From assembly GCF_900451195.1 (NCBI RefSeq), contig NZ_UGHR01000001.1, forward strand, positions 1,426,001 to 1,490,000: 64,000 bases of DNA. The letters run 5' to 3'. A program made the translations under genes and the position numbers. This DNA comes from Iodobacter fluviatilis. Its GTDB lineage: Bacteria; Pseudomonadota; Gammaproteobacteria; Burkholderiales; Chitinibacteraceae. Positions 34,048 through 43,204 of the stretch are shown here, one piece after another. Position 1 is the stretch's first letter; every line of letters begins with the position of its first letter. Below the pieces are notes generated by a model. It had not been told where the DNA came from and did not search any database. It saw only the letters and a program-made list of their open reading frames with translations.

Positions 34048-34956
34048 ATGTCTACACCGAATACTTCGCGCGGGGTTTTGTTTACTGTGCTGGCCTTTGT
34101 GATTTGGGGCCTGTTTCCGCTTTACTGGAAGTCTTTGCACGGGATTGATGCGCTGCAGATTATTTCGCACCGGATTGTTTGGTCGGCGGTGTTTGTGGCG
34201 GTGATTTTATTGTTGCAAAAAAACTGGGCTTGGCTGATTCCGGCCGTGAAAAACCCACGGGTGCTGGGCGTATTTGCGCTGTCTTCCTTGTTGCTATCGC
34301 TCAATTGGCTGCTCTATATCTGGGCGGTGAATGAAAATCGCGTGGTGGATGCCAGCTTGGGATATTTTATTAATCCGCTGATTAATGTGTTGCTGGGGCG
34401 TTTGTTTTTGGGCGAGCAGCTGAGCCGCTCGCAAAGCTTTGCCGTTGGGCTGGCGGCCTTGGGCGTGCTGTGGATTACCATTGCGGCAGGCACATTGCCG
34501 TGGATTGCACTGTGCCTTGGGCTGAGTTTTGGGGTGTATGGCTTGTTGCGTAAAAGAGCCAGCTTGCCGTCTTTAGAGGGCTTAGCCTTAGAGACGTTTT
34601 TGATGGCCCCACTGGCGATTGCGGCTTTGCTTTGGTTTCAGTTTCAAGGGCAGGGCGCTTTGGGTAATATCAGCTGGAGTATCGATGCTTTACTGATGGG
34701 GGCAGGCGTGGTGACGGCCTTACCGCTGTTGATGTTTGCTTCGGGGGCCAGAACGCTAAAGCTGGCTACCGTGGGTGTTATCCAGTATATCGGCCCAAGT
34801 CTGCAATTATTGCTAGGGGTGTGGCTGTATCAAGAGCCGTTTGGTACGGATCGGATGATTGGTTTTTCTTTGATCTGGACCGCGCTGTTTATTTATTCTG
34901 CAGCAGGTTTGATGAGCTACTGGAAGGCCAGCCGCTTGGCGGATGAAGCGGTGTGA
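34048..34956 (+). CDS. rarD: RarD-family EamA transporter
   Basis: 302 residues from the ATG at 34048 (MSTPNTSRGVLF). Ten TM helices, with the RarD hallmarks FVIWGLFPLYWKSL, SHRIVWS, NWLLYIWAVNENRVVDASLGY FINPL (split here by a space), and QYIGPSLQLLLGVWLYQEPF. Proteins of this type are called chloramphenicol-sensitive or permease RarD; their true substrates are unclear. It stands alone. Confidence 0.92.
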   Translation: MSTPNTSRGVLFTVLAFVIWGLFPLYWKSLHGIDALQIISHRIVWSAVFVAVILLLQKNWAWLIPAVKNPRVLGVFALSSLLLSLNWLLYIWAVNENRVVDASLGYFINPLINVLLGRLFLGEQLSRSQSFAVGLAALGVLWITIAAGTLPWIALCLGLSFGVYGLLRKRASLPSLEGLALETFLMAPLAIAALLWFQFQGQGALGNISWSIDALLMGAGVVTALPLLMFASGARTLKLATVGVIQYIGPSLQLLLGVWLYQEPFGTDRMIGFSLIWTALFIYSAAGLMSYWKASRLADEAV

Positions 34957-35337
34957 TATGGCGTTATTGTTAGGGCGGTAAGCTGCGAGCCATGTTGAAA
35001 AACACACGGCTTGCACCTGCCCTAGCATGGACTTAGCGTACATCAGTATCTACACAACTTTAGGCCGTGTTTTAGCTGCTGCTTCTCTCTTTGTTAAAGG
35101 GGATTTTGCTTCCCCCTTTGTAAAAGGGGGATTTGCCTTTGGTTTTTTGCTTATTTAAGCTCATCGTCAACTGCAAATCCCCCCTGGCCCCCCTTTTTCA
35201 AAGGGGGGGAATTAAGCAAAATCGCTTAAGTGAACGGCATTTGCCCCTAACTCCCCTTTTTAAAGGGGTGAAGTACATCAAACGTATGTAGATATGATGC
35301 TTAGCGTTGGCATGTTTTTGTGCCCACTCTAGCGGCC
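34957..35337. repeat. Intergenic cluster of CCCCC/GGGGG palindromes
   Basis: 381 bp with no gene. It contains CCCCCTTTGTAAAAGGGGG (35112-35130), a related inverted pair GGGGGATTTGC/GCAAATCCCCC, and two more blocks of runs of C and G at about 35185-35215 and 35250-35275. Diverged outer arms (CTTAGCGTACATCAGTATCT near 35034; GTAGATATGATGCTTAGCG near 35287) suggest an old repeat element. Confidence 0.6.
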
Positions 35338-36363
35338 CTACTTCATCAACAGTTTCCTTACCGGTGTTGGTAGTCCCAATTCCAGTGCTTCCGCCTTGCT
35401 AAACCAGCCTAGATGGTCTTCGTGGGTGAGGGCGGTTTGGTTGATCACACTGCCAGGGAGAGGGGTAATGGTGAGGCGGAAATGGGTGAAAACGTGGACG
35501 AAATCCTCTCCTGCACTATCAAACTCTACATTTAAGCCAAAGCGTTGCTGGCAGGCATTGCTGGCGTCCAGCGTGGAGCTTGCTTCCGGCAGGCTCCACA
35601 GCCCGCCCCAAATGCCGCTAGGCGGGCGGCGCTCTAGCAGGATCTTGCCGCCGCGCTCTACCATCATCAGCACAGTTTGCCGCTCTGGGCTGACTTTTTT
35701 TGGCTTGGGCGTGGGCAGCTCGGCCTGGCGGCCCTGCTGGCGGGCAATGCAATCGGCCTGCACCGGGCAAGCCATACAGGCTGGTTTTTTGGGCGTGCAA
35801 ATAGTGGCACCCAAATCCATCAGGCTTTGGGTGTAGCGCTCGATACCGGTATTGGGCAGCAGATTTGTCGCCAGCTGCCACAGCTCTCTTTCAACCACCT
35901 TGGTGCCCGGATAGCCGCTGATGCCTGCCCAGCGGGCCAGTACGCGTTTTACATTGCCATCCAAAATGGCGGCTTGCGCGCCAAAGCTGAATGCGGCAAT
36001 CGCTGCTGCCGTGGATGGCCCCACACCAGGTAGCTCGGCCAGTAGGGCGGGAGTACGTGGAAACTGGCCTTCAAAGCGCTCCATGACCATTTGCGCGGCT
36101 TTATGCAGATTGCGTGCACGGCTGTAGTAGCCAAGGCCGCTCCACCGCGCCAGCACATCGTCTGAGCTGGCTGCTGCCAGGCTGGCAACATCGGGGAAGC
36201 GTTCTAAAAACTGCTGGTAATAGGGGATGACGGTGGCAACCTGCGTTTGCTGTAGCATAATTTCGCTCAGCCATACGCGGTAAGGATCAGACACCTGCCA
36301 AGGCAGGTTGTGGCGGCCGTGCACGGCCTGCCAGGCGATTAAACGCTGGGAAAAATCGCTCAT
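35338..36363 (-). CDS. mutY: A/G-specific adenine DNA glycosylase
   Basis: 341 residues. Motifs: SEIMLQQTQV with the catalytic Glu, helix-hairpin-helix LPGVGPSTAAAI, catalytic Asp in LDGNVKRVLAR, a 4Fe-4S loop C-x6-C-x2-C-x5-C (CTPKKPACMACPVQADC) and a C-terminal NUDIX-like domain (about 225-341). It removes adenine mispaired with 8-oxoguanine. It overlaps the asmA-like gene by 4 bp (ATGA), so both are cotranscribed. Confidence 0.96.
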   Translation of the reverse strand: MSDFSQRLIAWQAVHGRHNLPWQVSDPYRVWLSEIMLQQTQVATVIPYYQQFLERFPDVASLAAASSDDVLARWSGLGYYSRARNLHKAAQMVMERFEGQFPRTPALLAELPGVGPSTAAAIAAFSFGAQAAILDGNVKRVLARWAGISGYPGTKVVERELWQLATNLLPNTGIERYTQSLMDLGATICTPKKPACMACPVQADCIARQQGRQAELPTPKPKKVSPERQTVLMMVERGGKILLERRPPSGIWGGLWSLPEASSTLDASNACQQRFGLNVEFDSAGEDFVHVFTHFRLTITPLPGSVINQTALTHEDHLGWFSKAEALELGLPTPVRKLLMK

Positions 36364-38693
36364 TTATGGGGTTTTTCTGCTTTTTTAGTGGGTGATTTTT
36401 TAGCAGCGGCTTTTTTATCAGCAGCCGCTTTTTGTTCGGCGGCTTTTTTTGCCGCTGCCGCTTTTTGTGTCAGCGCTTTGCGTTTGGCCGCGGCCTCTGC
36501 TGCCTGGGCTTCAGATTCAGCTTTTTGCTTGAGCAGAATTTGTTCTTTCAGGCTGGCGTAATCAATATGATATTCAGGCGCATTTAAGGCACCAGACACC
36601 GTAATGGGTAGGCTCAGGCCAGACAATCCTTTCAGTTCGGGGACTTTGGGATTGGCGCTGGCATTCATATTGTAGTTAATGGCATTGTTGTTTAAATCCA
36701 GCGTGCCACCACCAGTAAGTTTGAGAATGCCCGCTGTAACGGCCAGATCGTTATTGCTGGCTATGCCATGCTTAAGCGTTAATGTAGAGCGCAATTCGCT
36801 GAAGGATGTTTTAGCATCCAGATTCAGAGAGGGGCTGGCTTCGCCGTTCATTAAACTGATCTGGTGGCTGGCTGTACGCAGCAGTGCTTCTAGGTTAATC
36901 CCACGTAACGTGCCCTGATTAAGTAACAGCCGCACATTTCCGCCTGCAGTCCGGCGTAAATCGCTGAGCTGATTACCCACGGCTGCCACGTCTAAATCCA
37001 TATGGCCACGGCCTTCAAAGCGGCTGGTGTCAATAACATCGGCAAGCAGCGTGTTGATATTCATATTCGCAAGTTTTTGCTGCACTCGGAAAGAGGCGTT
37101 CTTTCTGCTGGCATCCACTTCCAAGCTGCCAGTCAGCTGGCCTTCGTAGAGCGTTGCAGCTAAAGGATCTAAATTGAGCTTGCGGTTTTTTGCGGCAAAT
37201 TCCAGCGATATATCGTTGATATGCAGTTTTTGCATCGCCAGCTCGCCAATTTTAAGCTTGCCGCTGGCATCCAGATTATTGAGCCACCAAAAATCAAAAG
37301 GCTTATCCGGATTTACTGTTTTTGCGCCCGCCGCAACAACGGGCAAATAAGGCGATAAATCGAGCTTATTTAGATCAAGATCCACCGCGTAATGGGGGCG
37401 TACAAAATCTGTTACTTCGATCTGCGCTTTTACGGGTGATTTATCCAGCTGGCCCTGGCTGTTCAGGCTGAGTGATTCAGCTTGTAAATTAAGCGTGCCT
37501 GCCCCGGTTAAATCCAACCCAATCGCACCGCGCGGTAAATTGCGGTTGGTATAGCTGCCACTCAGACGATAGGCAGGCAGCCTTGCGATACTGCCATTGA
37601 GTAATTCCAGCGGGCTGGCAAATGAAAGTGCTAAGTTTTGCTCTGGGCTGTGCAGTTTTACTTCAAAACTGGCGGTTTCGGTACGCAGCAAGCCTTGTTT
37701 CATCCCTGCAAGCGTGGGAATGGTTGCTTTAGCACTTAGCTGGCCGCTGGGGCTTTGCATATCTACATTTAATTTTAAGCGGTTCAGGTTTACGGCTTCT
37801 TTGGAGAGCAGAATCTCTGGCACATCTAGCTCGCCTTTCCAGTGCTGCCCGGCGCGCTGGCCGGATATATTTAGCTTTAGCTCACCGCCTTTAAAGCGCA
37901 GCGGTTGCCAGCCATAGACCAGATTACCTACGGTGCTTACTTTTACATCTTGTAAGCGCAACTCGGGCGAGCTGCCGCCTTTTTGCTCCAGCTCCAGCAA
38001 TAAATCAGCAACAAGTAAGCGGTTGTCGGCCTCGTGATAGCGCATGGCAGCGCTTGCACTGAGTGCACCCTGCCATTGCACCGGCCTATCGCCATCTCCA
38101 ATCAGCAGCATGCCATCCAGATCCAGATGCCCGGCTTTAGAATCGGATAAGTTTTTCATGGTGAGATTTAGCCGCGACAGGCGCAGGCTCTCGCCTAAAA
38201 ACTCGTCAGAAAGTTTGAATGAAGCCTCGGTAAAATGAACCGTATCAAGCGAAAAGCTCAGCTCTTTAGTCTGGGATTTAGGCGTCAGTAAATCTTCAAA
38301 GTTATAAGTGCCATCTTCGCGGCGGATCACATTGAGCGCAGGCTTTTCAAAATCAAGCGCTTTGATTTTTCCTTTCCCAATCAGTAAGGGCCAAAGGCTG
38401 AGCTCGACCCGCACCCGATCGGCATGAGAAAAAATAGTTGTTTCACCAGGCTCGGTCAGCGTGACATTATCTAAAAGCAATGCGGGTTGCGGGAGCAAGA
38501 CAAAACGAGCATCCCCACGTATGGTGAGTTGCCGTTTGGTGTCTTTTTCCAGCATGCTGGAAAGCTCGCTTTTGATCAGATCAAAAGAAATAAAATAGGG
38601 CAACGTGCCAAGCAGCGCCACAAGCATGACGAGCAAAAGCAGGCAAATTCGGAAGGGGCGAGAATGTCGCCAATCTATAGTAGGACGATGCAT
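36360..38693 (-). CDS. asmA: AsmA-family protein
   Basis: 777 residues from the ATG at 38693; upstream in-frame codons would cover the promoter of the divergent gene. One N-terminal TM helix (about 14-34), then a long periplasmic part: the AsmA N-terminal domain (FVLLPQPALLLDNVTL, VELSLWPLLIGKGKI) and the C-terminal region (RGINLEALLR, FSELRSTLTLKHGIASNNDL). The tail is an unusual Lys/Ala-rich segment (last about 70 residues). AsmA-like proteins are thought to move phospholipids to the outer membrane. It precedes mutY in one operon. Confidence 0.9.
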   Translation of the reverse strand: MHRPTIDWRHSRPFRICLLLLVMLVALLGTLPYFISFDLIKSELSSMLEKDTKRQLTIRGDARFVLLPQPALLLDNVTLTEPGETTIFSHADRVRVELSLWPLLIGKGKIKALDFEKPALNVIRREDGTYNFEDLLTPKSQTKELSFSLDTVHFTEASFKLSDEFLGESLRLSRLNLTMKNLSDSKAGHLDLDGMLLIGDGDRPVQWQGALSASAAMRYHEADNRLLVADLLLELEQKGGSSPELRLQDVKVSTVGNLVYGWQPLRFKGGELKLNISGQRAGQHWKGELDVPEILLSKEAVNLNRLKLNVDMQSPSGQLSAKATIPTLAGMKQGLLRTETASFEVKLHSPEQNLALSFASPLELLNGSIARLPAYRLSGSYTNRNLPRGAIGLDLTGAGTLNLQAESLSLNSQGQLDKSPVKAQIEVTDFVRPHYAVDLDLNKLDLSPYLPVVAAGAKTVNPDKPFDFWWLNNLDASGKLKIGELAMQKLHINDISLEFAAKNRKLNLDPLAATLYEGQLTGSLEVDASRKNASFRVQQKLANMNINTLLADVIDTSRFEGRGHMDLDVAAVGNQLSDLRRTAGGNVRLLLNQGTLRGINLEALLRTASHQISLMNGEASPSLNLDAKTSFSELRSTLTLKHGIASNNDLAVTAGILKLTGGGTLDLNNNAINYNMNASANPKVPELKGLSGLSLPITVSGALNAPEYHIDYASLKEQILLKQKAESEAQAAEAAAKRKALTQKAAAAKKAAEQKAAADKKAAAKKSPTKKAEKPHK

Positions 38694-38768
38694 GCGGGGA
38701 TTATCCCGAAGACATGGATTAATTTCAAAGTTAAGATTGCTAAAAATTTTCACACAGGGGAAAAAAAC

Positions 38769-39176
38769 ATGGCTCAAGCCACTGAAATCAAGGTTCGCGG
38801 CTATCATTTAGATTTATACGGTCATGTGAATAACGCGCGATATTTAGAGTTTTTAGAAGAAGCACGCTGGGCTTTAGTGGATGAAAGTGGCGGTCTGGAG
38901 TGGTTTACTCAGGAAAAGCTGGCTTTAGTGATTAGCAGAATTGATATTCGCTATAAGCGCCCAGCCACTATGGGCGATGTGCTCAGAATTGAAACCCGGA
39001 TGGTGCATTTAAGCGATAAAGAAGGAATTATTCATCAGCGGATTGTGCGGGCAGATAATGAAAAATTAGTCGCCGAAGCCGATGTGACTATTGCCGTTAT
39101 TCATGCCAATACTCCGGGAGCTATGCCATTAGATGGCGAATTAGGCCGCCGTTTGCAAGAGATGATGAATGTATAA
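38769..39176 (+). CDS. Acyl-CoA thioesterase, 4HBT (hot-dog) family
   Basis: 135 residues from the ATG at 38769 with AGGGG 8 bp upstream; the frame extends further but into the asmA gene on the other strand. Hot-dog signature LDLYGHVNNARYLEFLEEARW, with the catalytic Asp region typical of YbgC/FadM-type thioesterases. It would hydrolyse acyl-CoA. The end overlaps the LEA2 lipoprotein gene by 8 bp. Confidence 0.9.
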   Translation: MAQATEIKVRGYHLDLYGHVNNARYLEFLEEARWALVDESGGLEWFTQEKLALVISRIDIRYKRPATMGDVLRIETRMVHLSDKEGIIHQRIVRADNEKLVAEADVTIAVIHANTPGAMPLDGELGRRLQEMMNV

Positions 39177-39621
39177 AAGCCTGAAAAGATATTTATTGCT
39201 ACTGGTTTTTTTGCTCGCTGGTTGCGCTGGCCTGTATGGCAATTTTGAAAAACCCAGTGTCAGTCTTGCCGGCTTGAGCGTGGCGGAAGTGGGCTTGCTG
39301 GAGCAGCGTTTTGTGCTGAGTTTGCGTCTTACTAATCCTAATGATGTATCGCTGGACATTAAAGGGGTGCAGCTTAGCCTAGATGTAAACGGCCAGCACT
39401 TTGCCGAAGGTGTTTCCAGTGAGGCGGTGACTTTGCCTAAGCTGGGATCAGTTTTGCTTAAGCTCAATGTCACTACTTCTTTGAGCACATTTATTCAGCA
39501 ATTTAATGGCTTGCAAGCAAGTGGCAAGCCAATCGCCTATCGTATTAAGGGTAAACTGTTTCTGCCATTACGCCCCGATGGTGTAAGCTTTGAACGTCAG
39601 GGAGAAGTAAACTTACCTTAA
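39169..39621 (+). CDS. LEA type 2 family lipoprotein
   Basis: 150 residues. Lipoprotein signal (LLLLVFLLAGCAG, Cys about 19) followed by an LEA2/water-stress-hypersensitivity beta-sandwich domain (LSLRLTNPNDVSLDIKGVQL, VTTSLSTFIQQF). Bacterial members are membrane-anchored and of unknown function. Start overlaps the thioesterase gene, so expression is coupled. Confidence 0.85.
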   Translation: MYKSLKRYLLLLVFLLAGCAGLYGNFEKPSVSLAGLSVAEVGLLEQRFVLSLRLTNPNDVSLDIKGVQLSLDVNGQHFAEGVSSEAVTLPKLGSVLLKLNVTTSLSTFIQQFNGLQASGKPIAYRIKGKLFLPLRPDGVSFERQGEVNLP

Positions 39622-39635
39622 TCTGGAAATATACG

Positions 39636-40232
39636 ATGAGTGATCACGCTGCAGCATCTGCCGGCTCCCATAGTGGGGATGATATTCACGGCTCACCCAG
39701 CCCTTCGTTTATGCAAAAAAACCGCTTGAAGCTGATTATTGCGGGTGGTTTTTTTGGTTTTCTGTTTGTGCTGATTGTGGGTATTGCGATTGGGATGACT
39801 AAACGTAATTTTGAAAAAACCCAATATATTGAGCAAATTGCACGCTTAAAAGTGTCTTTTGAAGAAACCATCGAGACGCGCAAAGAGCTTGAAGAAAAAA
39901 TATCCGAGCTGAAAAAAGAAGTAAAAGAGAAAAAAATTGAAGTAGAAGAGCTTGAAGTGAAGGTTGAAGATTTAGAGCGGCGTAGCGGGGCAAAAGCAGG
40001 CGGCAGCGAGCATGCAGCGCCAGCCGCCCATGGCGAAGCTCCTAAGGAAGGCGCGGATATTAAGCCCGCTGGTGGAGGCTATGTAAAATTTGGCGGCGGT
40101 GATTGCGTCTTGCCTGCTGGCGGCGGGAAAGGCAATGCGGCATGGAAAGAATGTATCAAGCAAAACAGTAATGCCAAGCCTGAAGGCCCTAAGGCAGAGG
40201 CTGCTCCTGCCAAAGAGCCAGCCGGGCATTAA
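39636..40232 (+). CDS. Membrane-anchored coiled-coil protein of unknown function
   Basis: 198 residues: a polar N-terminus, one TM helix (about 32-53), then a strongly charged coiled coil (about 60-118, Glu/Lys-rich heptads) and an Ala/Gly/Pro-rich tail with two Cys (GGGDCVLPAG, WKECIKQ). No family recognised. It follows the LEA2 gene by 14 bp, so the three genes form an operon. Confidence 0.65.
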   Translation: MSDHAAASAGSHSGDDIHGSPSPSFMQKNRLKLIIAGGFFGFLFVLIVGIAIGMTKRNFEKTQYIEQIARLKVSFEETIETRKELEEKISELKKEVKEKKIEVEELEVKVEDLERRSGAKAGGSEHAAPAAHGEAPKEGADIKPAGGGYVKFGGGDCVLPAGGGKGNAAWKECIKQNSNAKPEGPKAEAAPAKEPAGH

Positions 40233-41149
40233 GCCTGAGCGTAGAGTGTAAGCACTGTTTCTAAGCCGGGAGGCGTTGCGCCATGCTGCATGCATGCAGC
40301 AGCGCCACTTGCAATGGCAAAGCGCAGATGTTCATGCGTGCCGTGCCGGGGCCAGGTGATCATGCTGTAAATCAGGCCGCCTATCGATGCATCTCCTGCC
40401 CCCACGCTGTCTGCCACGCTGATTTGTATGGCAGGTGCGATGGCACTGCCGTGAGGTGTGTGCAGCGATGCGCCTTCTGCGCCACGGGTATACAAAAAAC
40501 AAGCTTCAGGATTCCAGCCGTGCAGCGTTTTAAATGCCAGCCCGATATCTCTGGTGCGAAATAAGCCTGCCAGATCTTCATCAGATACCTTAATAACATC
40601 CGCCAGCTTGCTCATGGTTTTGAAAGTATCGTCGTAGTGCTCGTTCATGATATTTCTGAAATTGGGGTCGTAGCTGATCTTTACTCCCTGCGCTTTCAGG
40701 CTTCTTGCCAGCGCCACTAATTTATCTGCCAGTGATGGGCGGGCCAGACTGATCCCGCCAAAATGCACCCAATGCGCAGCACCTTGCCAGCCAGAGGGTA
40801 GGGCTTGCGGGTCAAAATATAAGTCGGCGGAATCATCACCTACAAAAAAGTATTGCGGCGGATGGGCGGATGGCACCATGGCCAGCAGGGGGGATTTATC
40901 CAGCTGCTGTAAAAAACGTAAATCCAGCCCCGCAGTGTGCGATGCCTGATACAAATCATTGCCAAAGCAATCCTGGCTAATTGCCCCTGCAAATGCGCTG
41001 TGCAGTCCAAAGCTGGCCAATACCCTGGCCACATTCCAAGTCGAGCCGCCCACTTTACTGACCCAGTTTTCGCCATCAGTGCGGATCATATCGGTGAGCG
41101 CTTCACCGGCGGCTATAAAAACTGGGAAATTATTTGAGCTGGAGGGCAT
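40229..41149 (-). CDS. PfkB-family sugar kinase, probable fructokinase
   Basis: 306 residues. PfkB motifs: the N-terminal substrate site GEALTDMI and VGGSTWNVARVLASFG, central SYDPNFR, and the C-terminal signature DSVGAGDASIGGLIY, whose catalytic Asp sits in GAGD. The neighbouring fructose-type ABC genes suggest it phosphorylates the imported hexose, like FrcK in rhizobia; the substrate is inferred from context. It overlaps the end of the convergent coiled-coil gene by 4 bp. Confidence 0.85.
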   Translation of the reverse strand: MPSSSNNFPVFIAAGEALTDMIRTDGENWVSKVGGSTWNVARVLASFGLHSAFAGAISQDCFGNDLYQASHTAGLDLRFLQQLDKSPLLAMVPSAHPPQYFFVGDDSADLYFDPQALPSGWQGAAHWVHFGGISLARPSLADKLVALARSLKAQGVKISYDPNFRNIMNEHYDDTFKTMSKLADVIKVSDEDLAGLFRTRDIGLAFKTLHGWNPEACFLYTRGAEGASLHTPHGSAIAPAIQISVADSVGAGDASIGGLIYSMITWPRHGTHEHLRFAIASGAAACMQHGATPPGLETVLTLYAQA

Positions 41150-41483
41150 GTGCAGGCCTTTTAATCATTTGAAGTGTTTAAGTGGGGCAATGGCTAGGGT
41201 GTGTTGACGTTTCATTTACGCAGCCGTGAATGAAACGTCAACAGACCCTAGGTTGGATCATATTTAATATCTGAAGTAAATCGCTTAATTTAGATCTAGT
41301 TTTTCTCTGTGGTGCATGATTTTGGTTTTCTTAAGCCATCAAGGGCGGTGCGCAATAAATGCGCTTGCCCACCCTATAAAACCACCATTTTTCATGACAT
41401 GAAGCCTTGTTTTTATCCTTGAAACTCGGTGTCCTCTGCGTTCGCCATGGTTCAAAATTTGGGTTTTGTTCTGTAATCCTGAG
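41150..41483. other. Intergenic region between kinase and ROK genes
   Basis: 334 bp without a gene. Holds a near-perfect 58-bp palindrome (41194-41251), a short hairpin (41342-41375: AGGGCGGTGCGC with GCGCTTGCCCACCCT), and a stretch near 41420-41450 similar to the one at 50750-50830. Confidence 0.6.
41194..41251. repeat. 58-bp near-perfect palindrome (MITE-like)
   Basis: Arms of 23 bp (41194-41216 and 41229-41251) match at 22 of 23 positions around a 12-bp loop; each arm begins CTAGGGT(G/C)TGTTGACGTT when read inward. It could fold into a very stable hairpin. The arm sequence looks like an IS terminus, so it may be the joined ends of a lost element. Confidence 0.75.
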
Positions 41484-42707
41484 TCAGCCATCTAGTTTCA
41501 AAAATAAATCGCGATCAGGAGCGAAGTTGGCGTAGAGCGGCAGCAGTGCGCCGCCTAAGGCGCGAGCGTCTGATCCTATGGTCCCCGCTAAGACCTGCGG
41601 CGGCACGATGCCTTCCCAATTAAAATCTTGCATGGACGTGATTACGGCTTGAATTAGCGCTTCTTTAACTGCGCTGCAAAAGCAGCCGTCTAAAATCACG
41701 CCTTCTAGATCCAGTAAACAGCTGCTATTTAGCATGGCAAAAGCTATGGGCGGGGCGGTTTCGGCAATCCATGCCTGGGTATGAGGCCAATAGGTGGTGC
41801 TGGCGGCGCGCTCGTCGCTGGTGGCCCTGCCATCCAGCCCTGCAGCAATAAAGCGGCTTTCCAGTTTATAAAGCGAGGCCACATTGAGCAGCTGCGGGCT
41901 GTTTGCGTTGCCTGTTATTCCCAGCGCTAATGATCCTATGGCACCGGCATTGCCGTGTTTGCCAATATGCAAATGACTGTCGAGCACCAAGCCGCCGCCA
42001 ATAAAAGTATCGACAAATACATAGATAAAATTACGCACATCGCGCCCACGTCCGGCGACTAGCTCGGCCACACAGGCGGCGGTGGTGTCCTTGATCGATT
42101 GCACCGGCAGGCCGGTGAGGGCGGCGATTTCTTCATTGAGCTGAAAACGCTCCCAGCGGGCAACGACGTTAGCATCCAGCCCCAGCAATTGCTGCCAGCC
42201 GCCGATATGCAGCGGCGCTGCAATGCCTATGCCCTGAATACGATCCCAAAATTGGGGGCTAAGTCTGGTTTTGATTTTGCCTAGGCAATCGGCAAGATGC
42301 GTCAGTATTTGCTCAGGATCGGCAAAGTTATAGCTTAGATTCCAGCGCTCTCTGACTGCACCCGTGAAATCGACCAGTAAGATATCTAAGCTGCGGCGGC
42401 CTACTTTTATGCCGATGGCAAAGGCACCATCAGGATTCAAAGCCAGCGGTACTGATGGCTGGCCTACTTTGCCCCGCTGCGGTGTTTCTTTGATTAGCAG
42501 CTCGTCTTCGAGTAGCCGCTTGGTGATCAGCGAGATCGATTGCGCCGTTAAGCGGGTAAGCCGGGCAATTTCCGCCCCTGGCAGACGGCCATTAAGGCGG
42601 ATGGCTTGCAGCACAACCCGTTCGTTGTACTGGCGCATACCGCCTTGAGACGAGCCTCTGGGTTTTAGGCTACTGGCTGCGGATGCTTTATCCGGCGAGG
42701 GGCTCAC
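41484..42707 (-). CDS. ROK-family transcriptional regulator
   Basis: 407 residues. N-terminal winged helix (about 25-85: NGRLPGAEIARLTRLTAQSISLITKRL), then an actin-like ROK sugar-binding domain (GIGIAAPLHIGG, FIGGGLVLDSHLHIGKHGNAGAIG). The usual zinc Cys cluster of NagC-type members is not seen. The start overlaps the mutarotase gene by 20 bp. It probably represses the surrounding fructose-type operon until the sugar binds; this is inference from context. Confidence 0.88.
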   Translation of the reverse strand: MSPSPDKASAASSLKPRGSSQGGMRQYNERVVLQAIRLNGRLPGAEIARLTRLTAQSISLITKRLLEDELLIKETPQRGKVGQPSVPLALNPDGAFAIGIKVGRRSLDILLVDFTGAVRERWNLSYNFADPEQILTHLADCLGKIKTRLSPQFWDRIQGIGIAAPLHIGGWQQLLGLDANVVARWERFQLNEEIAALTGLPVQSIKDTTAACVAELVAGRGRDVRNFIYVFVDTFIGGGLVLDSHLHIGKHGNAGAIGSLALGITGNANSPQLLNVASLYKLESRFIAAGLDGRATSDERAASTTYWPHTQAWIAETAPPIAFAMLNSSCLLDLEGVILDGCFCSAVKEALIQAVITSMQDFNWEGIVPPQVLAGTIGSDARALGGALLPLYANFAPDRDLFLKLDG

Positions 42708-43143
42708 AAATCACTCCTTTTTTGAGTATGAAGTTGCCGTAAGGCTGCAATTCGCCCGTTAGCACAATCGCGTAAGCTTGCTTTACGCGGTCATAGAATG
42801 CAAATCGCTCAATGGCCTCGCATTGGCTTTCATCTGCATGGCCGTCTGCTTGCAGCTCATCAATAATATGTTTTTGCAGTGCGCTGCACCATCCAGCCGG
42901 TTGATGGCTGACGTGCATATAGGCAATGGGCTGGCTGACATCTTGGTCTAAAGGCAGCAAACTCATTACCGCTTTAACCGTGCGGGCAATGCCAACGCCA
43001 GAGAGATAGATTAAAGGCTTGCCTGCAGCCAATGAGGCGGCCGTAAAGTTGGCATCGGCAATCACAATTTCATTGCCGTGGCCCATTTCAGCCAGCACCT
43101 TGAGTAATTCCGGCGTGAGGAGGGGGTCTATTCCTTTAAGCAT
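42688..43143 (-). CDS. FucU/RbsD-family sugar mutarotase
   Basis: 151 residues from the ATG at 43143 (GGAG 6 bp upstream); the frame extends upstream but lacks similarity. The start MLKGIDPLLTPELLKVLAEM GHGNEIVIADANF (split here by a space), with the catalytic His of MGHG, is typical of FucU, which converts sugar anomers. It lies between the frc ABC genes and the ROK gene, so it likely prepares the imported sugar for the kinase. Exact sugar is unknown. Confidence 0.88.
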   Translation of the reverse strand: MLKGIDPLLTPELLKVLAEMGHGNEIVIADANFTAASLAAGKPLIYLSGVGIARTVKAVMSLLPLDQDVSQPIAYMHVSHQPAGWCSALQKHIIDELQADGHADESQCEAIERFAFYDRVKQAYAIVLTGELQPYGNFILKKGVICEPLAG

Positions 43144-43204
43144 CGTGTTCTCCATGGGTTTTTCTGGCTGGGGCTGGGCTACATAGGGCGGGTGGAACTC
43201 CATA

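Noticed and set aside
34957..35337. Possible CRISPR-like array because of repeated C/G-run blocks
   Set aside because: The blocks are palindromic and irregularly spaced, with no constant repeat/spacer pattern and no cas genes.
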